Source: Bradyrhizobium hipponense (lineage in GTDB: Bacteria > Pseudomonadota > Alphaproteobacteria > Rhizobiales > Xanthobacteraceae). Taken from it: a stretch of 64,000 bases of DNA. The stretch spans positions 55,185-119,184 of the forward strand of contig NZ_VSTH01000050.1 in the NCBI RefSeq assembly GCF_008123965.1, in the 5' to 3' direction. A program made the position numbers and the translations under genes. Positions 42,550 through 52,042 of the stretch are shown piece after piece (position 1 is the first letter of the stretch; every line of letters begins with the position of its first letter). Under the pieces are notes generated by a model. The model was not told where the DNA came from, searched no databases, and was given only the letters and a program-made list of their open reading frames with translations.

Positions 42550-44145
42550 CTATGCTGCGACGTCCTTGCTTAAAATGAACCGAGCTGCTCGCTCGCCAAT
42601 CATCATCGTCGGCGCGTTGGTGTTGCCGGATACGAGACGCGGCATGATTGACGCATCCGCGACACGAAGCCCTTCCACACCTCGCACCTGCAAGTCCTCC
42701 GAGACGACCGCCATCGCATCCGAAGACGCCCCCATTTTCGCGGTGCCTGAGGGATGGAATACGGTCTTTGAGATTGATCGCACGTAGTCGCGGAGTGCCT
42801 CGACGTCTTGTTCCAGACCCGGCTTCGGCAGAACGCGCCGCTTCACCAGGCGAGCCAGCGAAGGGGCCTCCGAGATACGGATAGCAAGCTGCACGCCTCG
42901 CACGAGCGTCTCCACGTCGGCCTGCTCAGCGAGCGAGTTCGCAACGAACAACGCGCTATCGGCGGGATTTGGTGAGCGCAAGCGGACCGACCCGCGCGAC
43001 TGGGGACGCAGCACGCAAGGACCGATTGAAATACCGTGTCCTGGCTCCGCCATGCGGTCGGCAAACCCGACGAAGGTCGGTAGCACGTGAAACTGAACAT
43101 CAGGCTCTCCTGTACCGGCGGTATCGGCAAAGCCCCCTGTCTCGACAACGGTCGACGTCAACAGCCCGGTTTTGGTCAGGAGATACTGCAGCATATGCGA
43201 GGCGGCGCGGAGGCCCTTGTCTTCCCCGAAGATCGAGATCGGGTCTTTCGTTTCACACTGGACGGTCGCTTCCAGATGATCCTGATAGTTTTCGCCGACA
43301 CCCGGAAGATCGACAACCACATCGATTCCGTGCTCGCGTAGGTGGGAGGCGGGCCCGATGCCGGACAATTGCAAGATCTTGGGCGTAGCGAGCGCACCAG
43401 CGGTCAAGATCACTTCACGCCGGGCTTTGATCCGCGATCCGTCTTCGAGCAGGACGCCCGCGGCCCGCTTGCTTTCGAACTCAACCTTGTGGACTCGGGT
43501 TGCCGTTCTGATCGCCAGGTTGGAACGACCCTCTGCCTTGCGCAGAAAGGCCTCGGCAGAACTGCGACGGCGGCCGCTGCTGGTGGTGGTCTGATAGAAG
43601 CCGACACCTTCCTGCCGGGGACCGTTGAAGTCCTCGTTGTAGGGGATGCCGGCCTCTTGAGCGGCCCGTATGAAGGCCCAGGACAGCGGGTGGCCATAGG
43701 CCCTGTCCGAAACGGTCAGTTCGCCATCGACGCCGTGGTATTCTCCACAAAGCCGCTTGTTGCCTTCCTGATCGCGAAAGACGGGGAGCACCTTGTCATA
43801 GCTCCAGTTGCGACAGCCCAGTTGCGCCCACGTGTCGTAGTCTTGACGCGACCCGCGAATGTAGACCATCGCGTTCACCGAACTGCCGCCACCGAGCACA
43901 TGGCCCTGGGGTACGATGGAGGGACGGCCGTTCAGTCCCTTCTCAGGCTGGGACGCATAGAAGAGCGCGTCTCGTCCTTTCTCGAGAACCTTGAAGAAGG
44001 TCGCCGGGATGTGGATGTATTTGTCGGTGTCACGTTGCCCGCTTTCAATGAGCAAGACGCGGGCATGCGGATCTTCCGACAGGCGCGATGCCAAAACGCA
44101 TCCCGCTGAGCCGCCGCCCACGATGATATAGTCGAATTCCTGCAT
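42550..44145 (-). CDS. GMC-family FAD alcohol dehydrogenase (choline/polyether alcohol type)
   Basis: About 531 residues from ATG 44145, with GGGGAGGGG just upstream (the longer frame to 44313 overlaps the aldehyde dehydrogenase stop). The N-terminal FAD motif is DYIIVGGGSAGCVLASRLSE; GGGSSVNAMVYIRGSRQDYD is the second GMC signature region. The catalytic His lies in TVFHPSGTAKMG, and NTNAPTMMIGERAA is the conserved end. It oxidises a primary alcohol to an aldehyde, passing electrons to the membrane chain or a quinone. The aldehyde dehydrogenase gene lies 38 bp upstream on the same strand, so the pair would convert an alcohol to an acid. Confidence 0.9.
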   Translation of the reverse strand: MQEFDYIIVGGGSAGCVLASRLSEDPHARVLLIESGQRDTDKYIHIPATFFKVLEKGRDALFYASQPEKGLNGRPSIVPQGHVLGGGSSVNAMVYIRGSRQDYDTWAQLGCRNWSYDKVLPVFRDQEGNKRLCGEYHGVDGELTVSDRAYGHPLSWAFIRAAQEAGIPYNEDFNGPRQEGVGFYQTTTSSGRRRSSAEAFLRKAEGRSNLAIRTATRVHKVEFESKRAAGVLLEDGSRIKARREVILTAGALATPKILQLSGIGPASHLREHGIDVVVDLPGVGENYQDHLEATVQCETKDPISIFGEDKGLRAASHMLQYLLTKTGLLTSTVVETGGFADTAGTGEPDVQFHVLPTFVGFADRMAEPGHGISIGPCVLRPQSRGSVRLRSPNPADSALFVANSLAEQADVETLVRGVQLAIRISEAPSLARLVKRRVLPKPGLEQDVEALRDYVRSISKTVFHPSGTAKMGASSDAMAVVSEDLQVRGVEGLRVADASIMPRLVSGNTNAPTMMIGERAARFILSKDVAA

Positions 44146-44183
44146 ATCCCCTCCCCCGAAGGACGATCGTCTTCCGGCCTGCG

Positions 44184-45590
44184 TCAGCAGAACACGGTCT
44201 GGACGACAGTGAACTCCTTCAGTCCTTCGAGGCCGAATTCGACACCGAAGCCCGACTGCTTGACCCCGCCGAACGGTGCGTTGGGTTGAATTGCGCCGTG
44301 CTTGTTGATCCACACCGAACCGGCTTCGATCCGTTGCGCGACCTGCTTCAGAGCTTCGTGGTCAGAACCCCAAACAGAGCCGCCAAGCCCCATGGAACTC
44401 GAGTTCGCTTTCTCGACCGCCTCGTCGAGGTCGCTGTAGCGAATGATCGGGAGTGCCGGTCCGAATTGCTCTTCATCGACGAGGCGACAGCCATGATCCA
44501 CATCGGCAACGAGCGTCACCGGGTAGAACCATCCAGGTCCATCTGCGGGATCTCCGCCGATCAGCACACGACCGCCCTTTTCGCGCGCCTCCTTGACGAA
44601 CGACGAAACGATCTCGAATTGGCGGCGATTCTGAACCGGACCGAGCGTAGAGCTGTCGGACAGTCCGTCGCCGACGACGACCTGCTTCGCATAGGCCGTG
44701 AGTTCGCGGCACACCTCGTCGTAGAGGCTGTCGTGAACGTATAGGCGCTTCAGCGCGGCGCAGGTCTGGCCGCAATTGATGAAGGCTCCCCAGAATAGGC
44801 CCTCGACGATCTTCTTCGGCTCGGCGTCCGGGAGCACGATTCCGGCGTCATTGCCGCCGAGCTCCAGTGTCAACCGCTTCAACGTGCCTGCGGCATTCTG
44901 CATGATCTTGCGTCCCGTCGCGGTCGACCCCGTGAAGGTCACCTTCGCGATCCCAGGATGCGACGACATCAGGCTGCCGATTTCGTTCTCGCCCGTGACG
45001 ACGTTCACCACGCCCGGCGGCAGTTCTTCGTTGATGAGCTCGACGAGCCGGATTGTGCTAAGCGGAGTCAATGGCGAAGGCTTGATGACGACCGTATTGC
45101 CCGCGCGTATCGCCGGAATGATATGCCAGCATGCGATCATCACGGGCCAATTCCAGGGAGTGATCGAACCGACCACGCCAATTGGCTTTCGATGAAGCTC
45201 GACGCGCCCCTCGGCCCCGTCCTGCAAGACTTCGACCGGCAGGGACAAGTCGGCGGTGTATCGTGTCCAGGCGACCGCACCGCCGATTTCGAACCGCGAC
45301 CCCAACCCATTCATCGGCTTACCCTGCTCGAGAGTGAGCAAGCGCGCCAGTTCCTCGGAATGGGCGTCGATTGTCTTCGCGATCGCGCGGCACGCTTCGG
45401 CGCGCTGGGAATCAGGAACTTCTTTCCAGACTGAGAAGGCCTTTGACGCGGCCGCCACGGCAGCGTCAAGATCCCTCGCACGGCCAACCGGCATAGCACT
45501 GACAACGCTGCCGGTAGACGGGTTGATCACCTCCTGAAAATCGTCAGTCTCGACCTTGCGACCGTCGATAAGCAAGCCCCAGCGCTGCAT
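44184..45590 (-). CDS. NAD(P)-dependent aldehyde dehydrogenase
   Basis: About 468 residues from ATG 45590 (MQRWGLLIDGRKVETDDFQE); an ATG-like start five codons earlier is possible. The catalytic Cys lies in GAFINCGQTCAALKRLYV, the general base Glu in LTLELGGNDAGIVL, and the NAD segment includes PWNWPVMIACWHIIPAIRAG. It is full length for the family. It oxidises the aldehyde made by the GMC dehydrogenase encoded just downstream. The AraC-type regulator gene lies 95 bp upstream in the same direction. The trio resembles polyether- and alkanol-degrading gene sets. Confidence 0.92.
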   Translation of the reverse strand: MQRWGLLIDGRKVETDDFQEVINPSTGSVVSAMPVGRARDLDAAVAAASKAFSVWKEVPDSQRAEACRAIAKTIDAHSEELARLLTLEQGKPMNGLGSRFEIGGAVAWTRYTADLSLPVEVLQDGAEGRVELHRKPIGVVGSITPWNWPVMIACWHIIPAIRAGNTVVIKPSPLTPLSTIRLVELINEELPPGVVNVVTGENEIGSLMSSHPGIAKVTFTGSTATGRKIMQNAAGTLKRLTLELGGNDAGIVLPDAEPKKIVEGLFWGAFINCGQTCAALKRLYVHDSLYDEVCRELTAYAKQVVVGDGLSDSSTLGPVQNRRQFEIVSSFVKEAREKGGRVLIGGDPADGPGWFYPVTLVADVDHGCRLVDEEQFGPALPIIRYSDLDEAVEKANSSSMGLGGSVWGSDHEALKQVAQRIEAGSVWINKHGAIQPNAPFGGVKQSGFGVEFGLEGLKEFTVVQTVFC

Positions 45591-45684
45591 GCAATGCTCT
45601 CCCAACTTGTACGGTCGAGCAAAGACGATCTCGCGTCGGCTGTCTTGGAAAAGAGCGCAGCTTCAATTGGACGAAAGCGCAAGC

Positions 45685-46647
45685 TTATTTGCGCACGACG
45701 TCCTTTGGCGAACAGTCGAACGCCTTCCTGAAGCAACGGTTGAAGTAGGAAATATCGTTGAAGCCGGACGAGAAGGCGATCTCGGCGATGGTTGTGCTCT
45801 GATCGGCGCCGCGGCGCTGCTTCTCCACAAGCCGTTCCTTTGCCAAGCGCAACCGGCGATCGCGGATGAAGCTGGTGACGGTCGTCCCGACGGCATTGAA
45901 GTCTTCTTGAAGCGTGCGCATGGAAACGCCGAGCCGGTTGGCGAGCCACTGCGGCGTCAACCACTCGGCCGTGAGGTGACGGTCGACGAGAGCCCGCGCG
46001 AATTCGAGTCGGCCAGACGCGCGCTCCTTTGGGCATAGCGGCGCATTCGGTGCATCCGCTGCGAACGCTTGCCGCGTCGCCTGCAACAGCAGTTTCCGCA
46101 ATTCCACCGATCGCTTGTGGCTGGCGGGCATCTGTAGCATCTTGGCGACAAGCGCCCGCAGCATCGTCGACATCGGATCCTCGGCGCCGAGCCGCCGGGA
46201 TACGTCGAAATCGTTGGGTTCTTCCGCGAGCAGCAACTGCCGTGGCAGATGGACGGACAAGTGGTTGCTGAATTGTCCATTGAAGTAGAAATTCGACGGC
46301 AGCGAGGAATCGACCAGGATGCAATCCCCGGGCGCGATGATGCTCTGCTGTCCCTGCTGCTCGATCCCACACACGCCCTGCAGCTGGACCAGAAGGAAGA
46401 AATACTCACCGTAGTCGAGGCGAATGTCGTTCTGCTCGCGGCGAACCACTTCGACGTCGGTCGCGACCTGGACGATCTCCATGCCGGCAGCATCGCGAAG
46501 CACGACGCCGCCGTTGACGACGCTATGCTCCTGCCGCCCGAACGGATTGAATCGGCCGCAGACGGATTGCAGCTTGTCTCTCCATTCGTCGAAGGGAGCA
46601 GGACTCCAGATCTCGGGAGTCCAGCTGCTAAACTCCTGGAGCTGCAT
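45685..46647 (-). CDS. AraC-family transcriptional regulator
   Basis: A 320-residue protein. The N-terminal half is an AraC-binding-like sensor domain (EYFFLLVQLQGVCGIEQQGQ, CILVDSSLPSNFYFNGQFSN). The C-terminal ~100 residues hold two helix-turn-helices: PQWLANRLGVSMRTLQEDFN and TIAEIAFSSGFNDISYFNRC followed by FRKAFDCSPKDVVRK. This subgroup (AraC_binding_2) typically activates catabolic operons in response to the substrate. The neighbouring aldehyde and alcohol dehydrogenase genes are its likely targets. The start at ATG 46647 is supported by GGGAGGGG. Confidence 0.88.
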   Translation of the reverse strand: MQLQEFSSWTPEIWSPAPFDEWRDKLQSVCGRFNPFGRQEHSVVNGGVVLRDAAGMEIVQVATDVEVVRREQNDIRLDYGEYFFLLVQLQGVCGIEQQGQQSIIAPGDCILVDSSLPSNFYFNGQFSNHLSVHLPRQLLLAEEPNDFDVSRRLGAEDPMSTMLRALVAKMLQMPASHKRSVELRKLLLQATRQAFAADAPNAPLCPKERASGRLEFARALVDRHLTAEWLTPQWLANRLGVSMRTLQEDFNAVGTTVTSFIRDRRLRLAKERLVEKQRRGADQSTTIAEIAFSSGFNDISYFNRCFRKAFDCSPKDVVRK

Positions 46648-46806
46648 GCGCCCCTCCCCTGGAAGCGCCGTTCCAGCGGCACCTTTTCATAACATGTTAA
46701 GCGACTGCCCCGCCGTGTCAACGGCGTTCGGAGCAGCGGCGCGGCCGAGAACGGGACGTAGCTCTGGCACCGCGCCTCGAGCGGAACTAGATGCAGTGCA
46801 ACGAAC

Positions 46807-47517
46807 TCATGCAAGATAGGCGCTGTGCAGAATTTCCGGATTGCTGATCAACTCCTGTGGCTCGCCGGCGAAACAGATCCTTCCGCGCTCCATCACATAG
46901 GCTGAATGCGCGATTTTGAGCGCGAGGTGGGTAAATTGCTCGATCAGGAGAACGCCAATTCCCTGTGAAGCAAGGTTCTGCAGGACAGGAACCAGCCGGG
47001 CGACCACAACGGGCGCCAGGCCGAACGACAGCTCGTCCGCCAGGAGGTAACGCGGCCTCGCAATGACAGCCTGTGCGAGCGCGACCATCTGCTGTTGTCC
47101 ACCCGAGAGATTCCCCGATCGCGCCTGCAAACGCTCGCGCAACTCCGGAAAGGTGCCCAGCGCCACATCGAGGGCCGATCTGAGCTGGGCACGCGAGAGG
47201 TGGCTTCCCGCCACTTTGAGATTGTCCTCGACGCTCAGGTCATTGAGCACTTGATGCCCTTCGGGCACGGCCGCAACGCCACTGGCACGAATAGCCTCTG
47301 GCCTCAGTCCAACAATCGACTGGCCGTCCAGCGCAATCGTGCCGCTGGTCGCCGGCAACACACCTGCCATGGCGAGAACAAGACTGCTCTTGCCAGCGCC
47401 GTTGGCGCCAAGCAGAGCGGTGATCCTTCCGGGCAAGATCGTGAGGTCGACGTCGTGCAAAACGGCCTTGGCGTTCCGGGCTACATTGAGCCCATGCACT
47501 GACAACCCGGCGCTCAC
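46807..47517 (-). CDS. livF: Branched-chain-type ABC transporter ATP-binding protein
   Basis: About 236 residues from GTG 47517, which overlaps the livG stop in GTGA; the longer frame to 47688 is a shadow of livG. Walker A is LLGANGAGKSSLVLAMAG, the signature is NLSGGQQQMVALAQAVIARP, and Walker B is YLLADELSFGLAP. There Asp-Glu is followed by Leu-Ser, a small departure from DEPSxGLAP. VAAVPEGHQVLNDLSVEDNL is typical of LivF. It powers import together with LivG. Confidence 0.9.
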   Translation of the reverse strand: MSAGLSVHGLNVARNAKAVLHDVDLTILPGRITALLGANGAGKSSLVLAMAGVLPATSGTIALDGQSIVGLRPEAIRASGVAAVPEGHQVLNDLSVEDNLKVAGSHLSRAQLRSALDVALGTFPELRERLQARSGNLSGGQQQMVALAQAVIARPRYLLADELSFGLAPVVVARLVPVLQNLASQGIGVLLIEQFTHLALKIAHSAYVMERGRICFAGEPQELISNPEILHSAYLA

Positions 47518-48233
47518 GTCGTTTCCTCCAGAACACCCAGGTACGCCGCTCGGACCTTGGGATCCGCAAGTACCTTTTGCGTTGGGCCGTAGGCGATGGC
47601 AGAGCCAAAATCGAGCACAAGGGTTGCGGTGCAGGTTGCCGAGATCAGATCGACATCGTGATCCACCAGCAGCACCTGCGCGCCGCAATATCCGTCTATC
47701 TGCTTGATGACACTGCGCAGATGCTCGCCCTCATGCTGTGCAAGACCAGCCCCCGGCTCATCCATCATGACGAGCCGAGGTCGACCGACCGTTGCACGGG
47801 CGATCTCCAGCATGCGTCGCTGATAGGCGTTTAGGCTGTGCCCGGGCACATCGCGCGCGGTGCCGAGACCAGCAAATTCGAGCGCCGTCTCGATCAGCTG
47901 TCGCCGCGGCTGGCCGTCGGTCGGAACATTGTCGAGCACGGCGGCAACATTCTCGCCAGCTGTCAGGTTCTCAACCACCTGCTCGTTCTGGAACGTTCGA
48001 CGAATACCGAATGCCGCACGCTTGTAGATGGGAACGTCCTTCAAATCCCGACCATCGACCCGGACACTCCCCGTCGTGGGCCGTACGAACCCGGAAAGGA
48101 CATTGATCAAGGTGGTCTTGCCTGCCCCGTTCGGTCCGACGAGACCGGTGACGGGCTCCGGCAGGCTTGCAGTCAAAGCGCTCAAGCCGCGCACACCCCC
48201 GAACTGTACGGTCAAATCGTCGATCTCGATCAT
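47514..48233 (-). CDS. livG: Branched-chain-type ABC transporter ATP-binding protein
   Basis: About 239 residues from ATG 48233, overlapping the livM stop in ATGA. Walker A is LVGPNGAGKTTLINVLSGFV, the LivG-specific region GIRRTFQNEQVVENLTAGEN follows, and Walker B is RLVMMDEPGAGLAQHEGEHL. The ABC signature is altered: where LSxGQQ is expected the sequence reads SLNAYQRRMLEIARATVGRP, so the usual LSYGxQR motif is degenerate. That may lower activity or mark a divergent subfamily. It ends overlapping livF. Confidence 0.88.
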   Translation of the reverse strand: MIEIDDLTVQFGGVRGLSALTASLPEPVTGLVGPNGAGKTTLINVLSGFVRPTTGSVRVDGRDLKDVPIYKRAAFGIRRTFQNEQVVENLTAGENVAAVLDNVPTDGQPRRQLIETALEFAGLGTARDVPGHSLNAYQRRMLEIARATVGRPRLVMMDEPGAGLAQHEGEHLRSVIKQIDGYCGAQVLLVDHDVDLISATCTATLVLDFGSAIAYGPTQKVLADPKVRAAYLGVLEETT

Positions 48234-49261
48234 GGACCGGCCTTTCGTTTGCCGCCCAGCAGCCGGCGAACTGTCCCGACCAAATCCCTCAATTGCCCGG
48301 CCACCCCATGGGGAGCGGTGATCAGCGCGTGCAAAAGCCCGATTCCGAACACCATGGTCGCGATGTTGCCGTCGACGCGAAAATCGTTCAGCAGCGCTGG
48401 AAAGGCCCGTAACAGCAGCCCCGCGACGATCGGGCCGATCCATGAATAGGCCCCGCCCACGATGGTCAGCGCGAACAGCATGATCGACTGACTTGCAGGG
48501 AAAGCACTGGCATCGAGCTGCCCCACGCCACCAGCGAGTAGGCCGCCGGCAATGCCGGCGAGAAAGCCGGCGAGCGCAAAGGCCCACACTTTATAGGCGA
48601 CGATATTAACGCCTCCGGCGAAGGCACAGACTTCGCTGCGACGGATCATCGCCCAGGCGCGGCCGGGCCGCCCACGAACATGCAACAGCACCAGACCATA
48701 GCAGAGGCCGGCGATAACGAGGGCATAGCGCAGATAGGCTTCGTCGTTCTGCGCGAGGAATGGACGTGCCATCATTACTCGCGTGCCGGTACTCTTGCCT
48801 AGAATACCCGATCCGCCGTCCGGAAAGCCGAACGCACTGATCAACACCTGGATTGCGCCTGCCATCATCAAGGTGATGATCGCAAGATATAGCCCGCGCA
48901 TGCGTAGCGCCGGCAGACCGATGACAAGTCCAACCAATGCAGCGGCCACTCCACCTGTCAGAAGCGCAAGCTCGAACGGCACGCCCAAGCCGTGCGATAT
49001 GCGTAGAGCAAACCATCCACCGACGCCTAGCAGGCCGAACTGCGCGAGCGACACCATTCCGAGCTGCGCAAAGAGCAAGCTGACGCTCAGGCTTGCGACC
49101 GTTAGCGCAGACACCGAGATGAGCGTGCGCAACCAATAATCGCTCAGCGCGGCCGGCAACAAATACAGGCCAACGAGCGCCGCGGCATACAAAGCAGCTA
49201 CGCCAAGCGGCAATCTGGCGGTGGGAATGGGCGAGGCTACCTCCAAGCTTTGATCCGCCAC
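48230..49261 (-). CDS. livM: Branched-chain-type ABC transporter permease
   Basis: A 343-residue membrane protein starting at GTG 49261, six bases after the livH stop. It has about nine to ten spans. The LivM signature FGLLGVGGWFALRISHGLGV is followed by LPALRMRGLYLAIITLMMAG and AWAMIRRSEVCAFAGGVNIV (ATPase contact), then AFALAGFLAGIAGGLLAGGV. It pairs with LivH. Confidence 0.9.
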   Translation of the reverse strand: MADQSLEVASPIPTARLPLGVAALYAAALVGLYLLPAALSDYWLRTLISVSALTVASLSVSLLFAQLGMVSLAQFGLLGVGGWFALRISHGLGVPFELALLTGGVAAALVGLVIGLPALRMRGLYLAIITLMMAGAIQVLISAFGFPDGGSGILGKSTGTRVMMARPFLAQNDEAYLRYALVIAGLCYGLVLLHVRGRPGRAWAMIRRSEVCAFAGGVNIVAYKVWAFALAGFLAGIAGGLLAGGVGQLDASAFPASQSIMLFALTIVGGAYSWIGPIVAGLLLRAFPALLNDFRVDGNIATMVFGIGLLHALITAPHGVAGQLRDLVGTVRRLLGGKRKAGP

Positions 49262-49267
49262 GTCGGC

Positions 49268-50131
49268 TCACCTGTAAACAAACGCGATTCTGCGCTGCAT
49301 CCAAAACATTGCACCGACCGCAAAAAGAAATGGCACCGCGGTGCGGAAGGGACCGACGATGGGCACCGGCGTCAGAAGAGCTTCACAGACCCCGATCGCA
49401 AGTCCCCCGGCAACCGTCGCAGGAAGCGAGGCGAAGCGTCCGACCACAGAGGCGGCGATTGCTGGGATCACCGCAAAAGTGAGGGCTTGGCCACTCAGGC
49501 GTTGCAAATCGGCGAGCAGTATCCCGCTGACGCCAGCCAGCACGCCGGAGATCACCCACGCCCACCCGTCGACGCGGAACACGCGGACTCCCAGCATCGC
49601 GCTAAGCTCGCGGCTGCTTGCGAGCGCACGCATCTGAAGTCCCAGGCGACTGCACGCGAGAAACACCATGACGGCGGCCGTGGCCAGCAGGCCGAGACCG
49701 AATGCGATTGCCCGGGTCATGGTGATGCGGACGCCCAACAGCTCGAAGCTCATCGTGTCCGTGGGCAGGCGAAGCCGTCGCGGTGCCTCACCCCAGACAT
49801 AGCCCATGAAGCCCAGCAGGATCAGCGCGAAGCTGAGCGTCGCCACGGCGCGCATGACCGGATCGCTGTAAGCCAGTCGTGGCGCGATTGCTCGGCCATA
49901 AAAGAACGAAATCGCGGCCGCAGCCGCTATTCCCGCTATCCACGACAGCTCCGCAGGGCCGCCGCGCTCGACGATCGACCAGGATGTGAAGGCCGCCAGG
50001 GCGCCGACGGCGCCCTGGGCGAAATTGACCACGCCCGAAGCTCGATAGAGCACCACAATGCCGACGCCGGACAGCACGTAAGTCGCCGCCGTCGCAAGGC
50101 CCGCGACGAGAAAGGGCGTGAAATCGGGCAT
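49268..50131 (-). CDS. livH: Branched-chain-type ABC transporter permease
   Basis: A 287-residue membrane protein, MPDFTPFLVAGLATAATYVL onward, with about eight spans. The LivH signature GVVNFAQGAVGALAAFTSWS is near the N-terminus; RALASSRELSAMLGVRVFRV is the cytoplasmic coupling region, and WVISGVLAGVSGILLADLQR follows. It begins six bases after the livK stop. Confidence 0.9.
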   Translation of the reverse strand: MPDFTPFLVAGLATAATYVLSGVGIVVLYRASGVVNFAQGAVGALAAFTSWSIVERGGPAELSWIAGIAAAAAISFFYGRAIAPRLAYSDPVMRAVATLSFALILLGFMGYVWGEAPRRLRLPTDTMSFELLGVRITMTRAIAFGLGLLATAAVMVFLACSRLGLQMRALASSRELSAMLGVRVFRVDGWAWVISGVLAGVSGILLADLQRLSGQALTFAVIPAIAASVVGRFASLPATVAGGLAIGVCEALLTPVPIVGPFRTAVPFLFAVGAMFWMQRRIAFVYR

Positions 50132-50137
50132 GACTTC

Positions 50138-51400
50138 TTACTTCGCGATGCCGATCGTCTTCTCGTAAGCGTGCACATCATCGAGTTCGGGGTCTTCGGA
50201 CTCGATGCAAACCTGCTTGGGCACGAGCTTGCCGTCCTTGACGAGAGACACCGGTCCCGCGTGATTGGCGTTGTGACGTGAACCATCACCGACGTACCAG
50301 GGCGAGCACCACATGTCGCTTTCAAACCGCTTGATGTTCCGCAAGGCCGCGGTGACTGACCGCCGGTCGATCTTGGCCGCGTCCATCTTCATCAGCGTTT
50401 CAGCCGTAACGCGAGCCGCCAAATAACCGGCTTGAGAGAAGGTGTCGCGCGGATCAGAAGCCTGTCCGTACTTCTCCATCACCGCGAGCCAGTTCTGCAT
50501 ATCCGGCGTTGCAGCGTCGGCGGCCTTCAACTCCATGTCCACGGTGACCTTGCCGTCCCAATATTTTCCAATTGCGCGCGGAAAGTCCAAATTGTACAGC
50601 GACGCCGGACCGGTGAAGTGCACCTTGTCGGCAAGTCCCTGCTCTTCTGCGGCGGCAAAGATCGGGACCGCTAGGCCTTTGGGCGTCCCAACGCTGATGA
50701 CATCCGGCTTGAACGCCATGGCTTCAAGGACGACGGAGGTCGCGTCGAGCGAGCCTGGGTCAAACGTGATGATCTTGCCGTCGCCGCCCTGTTTCTTGAT
50801 CCAGGCGACCGCACCTGTACAGGACCATTCACCAAGATTGGGAATGTTCGGCGCGATGCAAACGACACGCTTGATCTTGCCGGGATAGGATTGCGCCACA
50901 TCCATTACGGCCTTGGTGTTGCTGACCCGCGGGCCGGCATTGGTCGGTGCATAGTTTTTCTGGAAGAAGCAATCACGGGGCACGCCGACACCGGCGATGA
51001 CCATGATGTCTTCCTTCTCGTAGATGCCTTGATTTGCACCGCAATCGACGAAGCTCATGTTTCCAACCAGCGCGACCGCCTTCTGGTCGCGGATGAGCTT
51101 GACCGCGACCTGGGACGACTGCTCGGGGTTCCAGGCATCATCCTCAAGCTGGTATTTGACCGGGCGTCCGTTCACGCCACCGTTGGCATTCAGGCACTTG
51201 AAATAGGCTGCAGCAGCCAGGCCGGAGGAACTGAAATTGTCCGGGCCCGTGACGCTGACGATGCCCCCGATGACGATCGGCTCGCCAGCCGCCGCCGTGC
51301 CTGTGCTGGCGCCGCATTTGGGATCAGCCGCGTAAGCTGCGTTGCCGACACAGGCCGCAAGCAATCCCGTCACCATGGCCATGCTAATCTTGAATTTCAT
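50138..51400 (-). CDS. livK: Branched-chain-type ABC transporter substrate-binding protein
   Basis: About 420 residues from ATG 51400 with GGGAGGGG upstream. The signal peptide is MKFKISMAMVTGLLAACVGN and ends near AAYA. The periplasmic binding fold includes PIVIGGIVSVTGPDNFSSSG, AVKLIRDQKAVALVGNMSFV and VAIFAAAEEQGL-like sequence, with several Cys (KCGAST, ADPKC). It is the first gene of the five-gene importer (livKHMGF order). Such transporters in soil bacteria often take up aromatic acids, ureas or alcohol-derived acids rather than amino acids. The ligand is unknown. Confidence 0.9.
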   Translation of the reverse strand: MKFKISMAMVTGLLAACVGNAAYAADPKCGASTGTAAAGEPIVIGGIVSVTGPDNFSSSGLAAAAYFKCLNANGGVNGRPVKYQLEDDAWNPEQSSQVAVKLIRDQKAVALVGNMSFVDCGANQGIYEKEDIMVIAGVGVPRDCFFQKNYAPTNAGPRVSNTKAVMDVAQSYPGKIKRVVCIAPNIPNLGEWSCTGAVAWIKKQGGDGKIITFDPGSLDATSVVLEAMAFKPDVISVGTPKGLAVPIFAAAEEQGLADKVHFTGPASLYNLDFPRAIGKYWDGKVTVDMELKAADAATPDMQNWLAVMEKYGQASDPRDTFSQAGYLAARVTAETLMKMDAAKIDRRSVTAALRNIKRFESDMWCSPWYVGDGSRHNANHAGPVSLVKDGKLVPKQVCIESEDPELDDVHAYEKTIGIAK

Positions 51401-51635
51401 CCGTTCCCCTCCCGTGCCCAACGTTGCTGTGGGCGCATTGAAATTTCGGCATGAAGGTTCGTTGACGCAGCCCCTGTCCCTCAGCGCGCTCGCTTCGGGG
51501 CGGATGGTGCGATCCTTCTTTGTTTCTTGATCCGAACCGTCAGATACTAGGCCGGCCACGCGGAACGCGTCTTGGACTCGGACGCGGCCGGGCTAGGACG
51601 TAAACGAGCGGCGGCCCCCCTTCCACGCCCTGGCG

Positions 51636-52025
51636 TCACTTGGTCGCGTCCGCAACAAGCCTGGTATCGGTGAATTGCTCAAAATTGACGACCCGACCGT
51701 CCTCCATGTCCCAGACGTGGACCACGCGTGCCGTCATCGCTTTTTCGGTCTTCTTGTATCGCCCCGAGTAAGTCCCGATACCGATGATGGTCTTGTCGCC
51801 GTCGATCAGCCTCTTGAGGGAGAAAGCATAGTCGCCCCATTCTTCGCCAATGCGCTTGAACACGCCCGCAATGATGGCGTCTGAGCCGATATAGGTGCCG
51901 GCGTAGGGGAAGCCCGCCATCTCCGTCCACTTCGTTCGCGCGGTGATTGGAGCCATCATGGCCTCCACATCCTTGCGGTCCGAAGCGGCATAGTGCGCCT
52001 TGATTGCCTCGTAATTGCTATTCAC
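51636..52025 (-). CDS. NTF2-like/SnoaL-like protein
   Basis: A 129-residue protein from GTG 52025, preceded by GGAGGAG. The fold pattern is clear: YEAIKAHYAASDRKDVEAMM, then TKWTEMAGFPYAGTYIGSDA, and RVVHVWDMEDGRVVNFEQFT near the end (the SnoaL-type VHVWxxxDGKIxxFxxFxD). These are small cone-shaped enzymes or ligand-binding proteins. It follows the MoaF-like gene by 17 bp on the same strand and lies upstream of livK, separated from it by 235 bp without a gene. The open frame extends far upstream but is non-coding there. Confidence 0.85.
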   Translation of the reverse strand: MNSNYEAIKAHYAASDRKDVEAMMAPITARTKWTEMAGFPYAGTYIGSDAIIAGVFKRIGEEWGDYAFSLKRLIDGDKTIIGIGTYSGRYKKTEKAMTARVVHVWDMEDGRVVNFEQFTDTRLVADATK

Positions 52026-52042
52026 GCCAGCCACTCCTCCGG

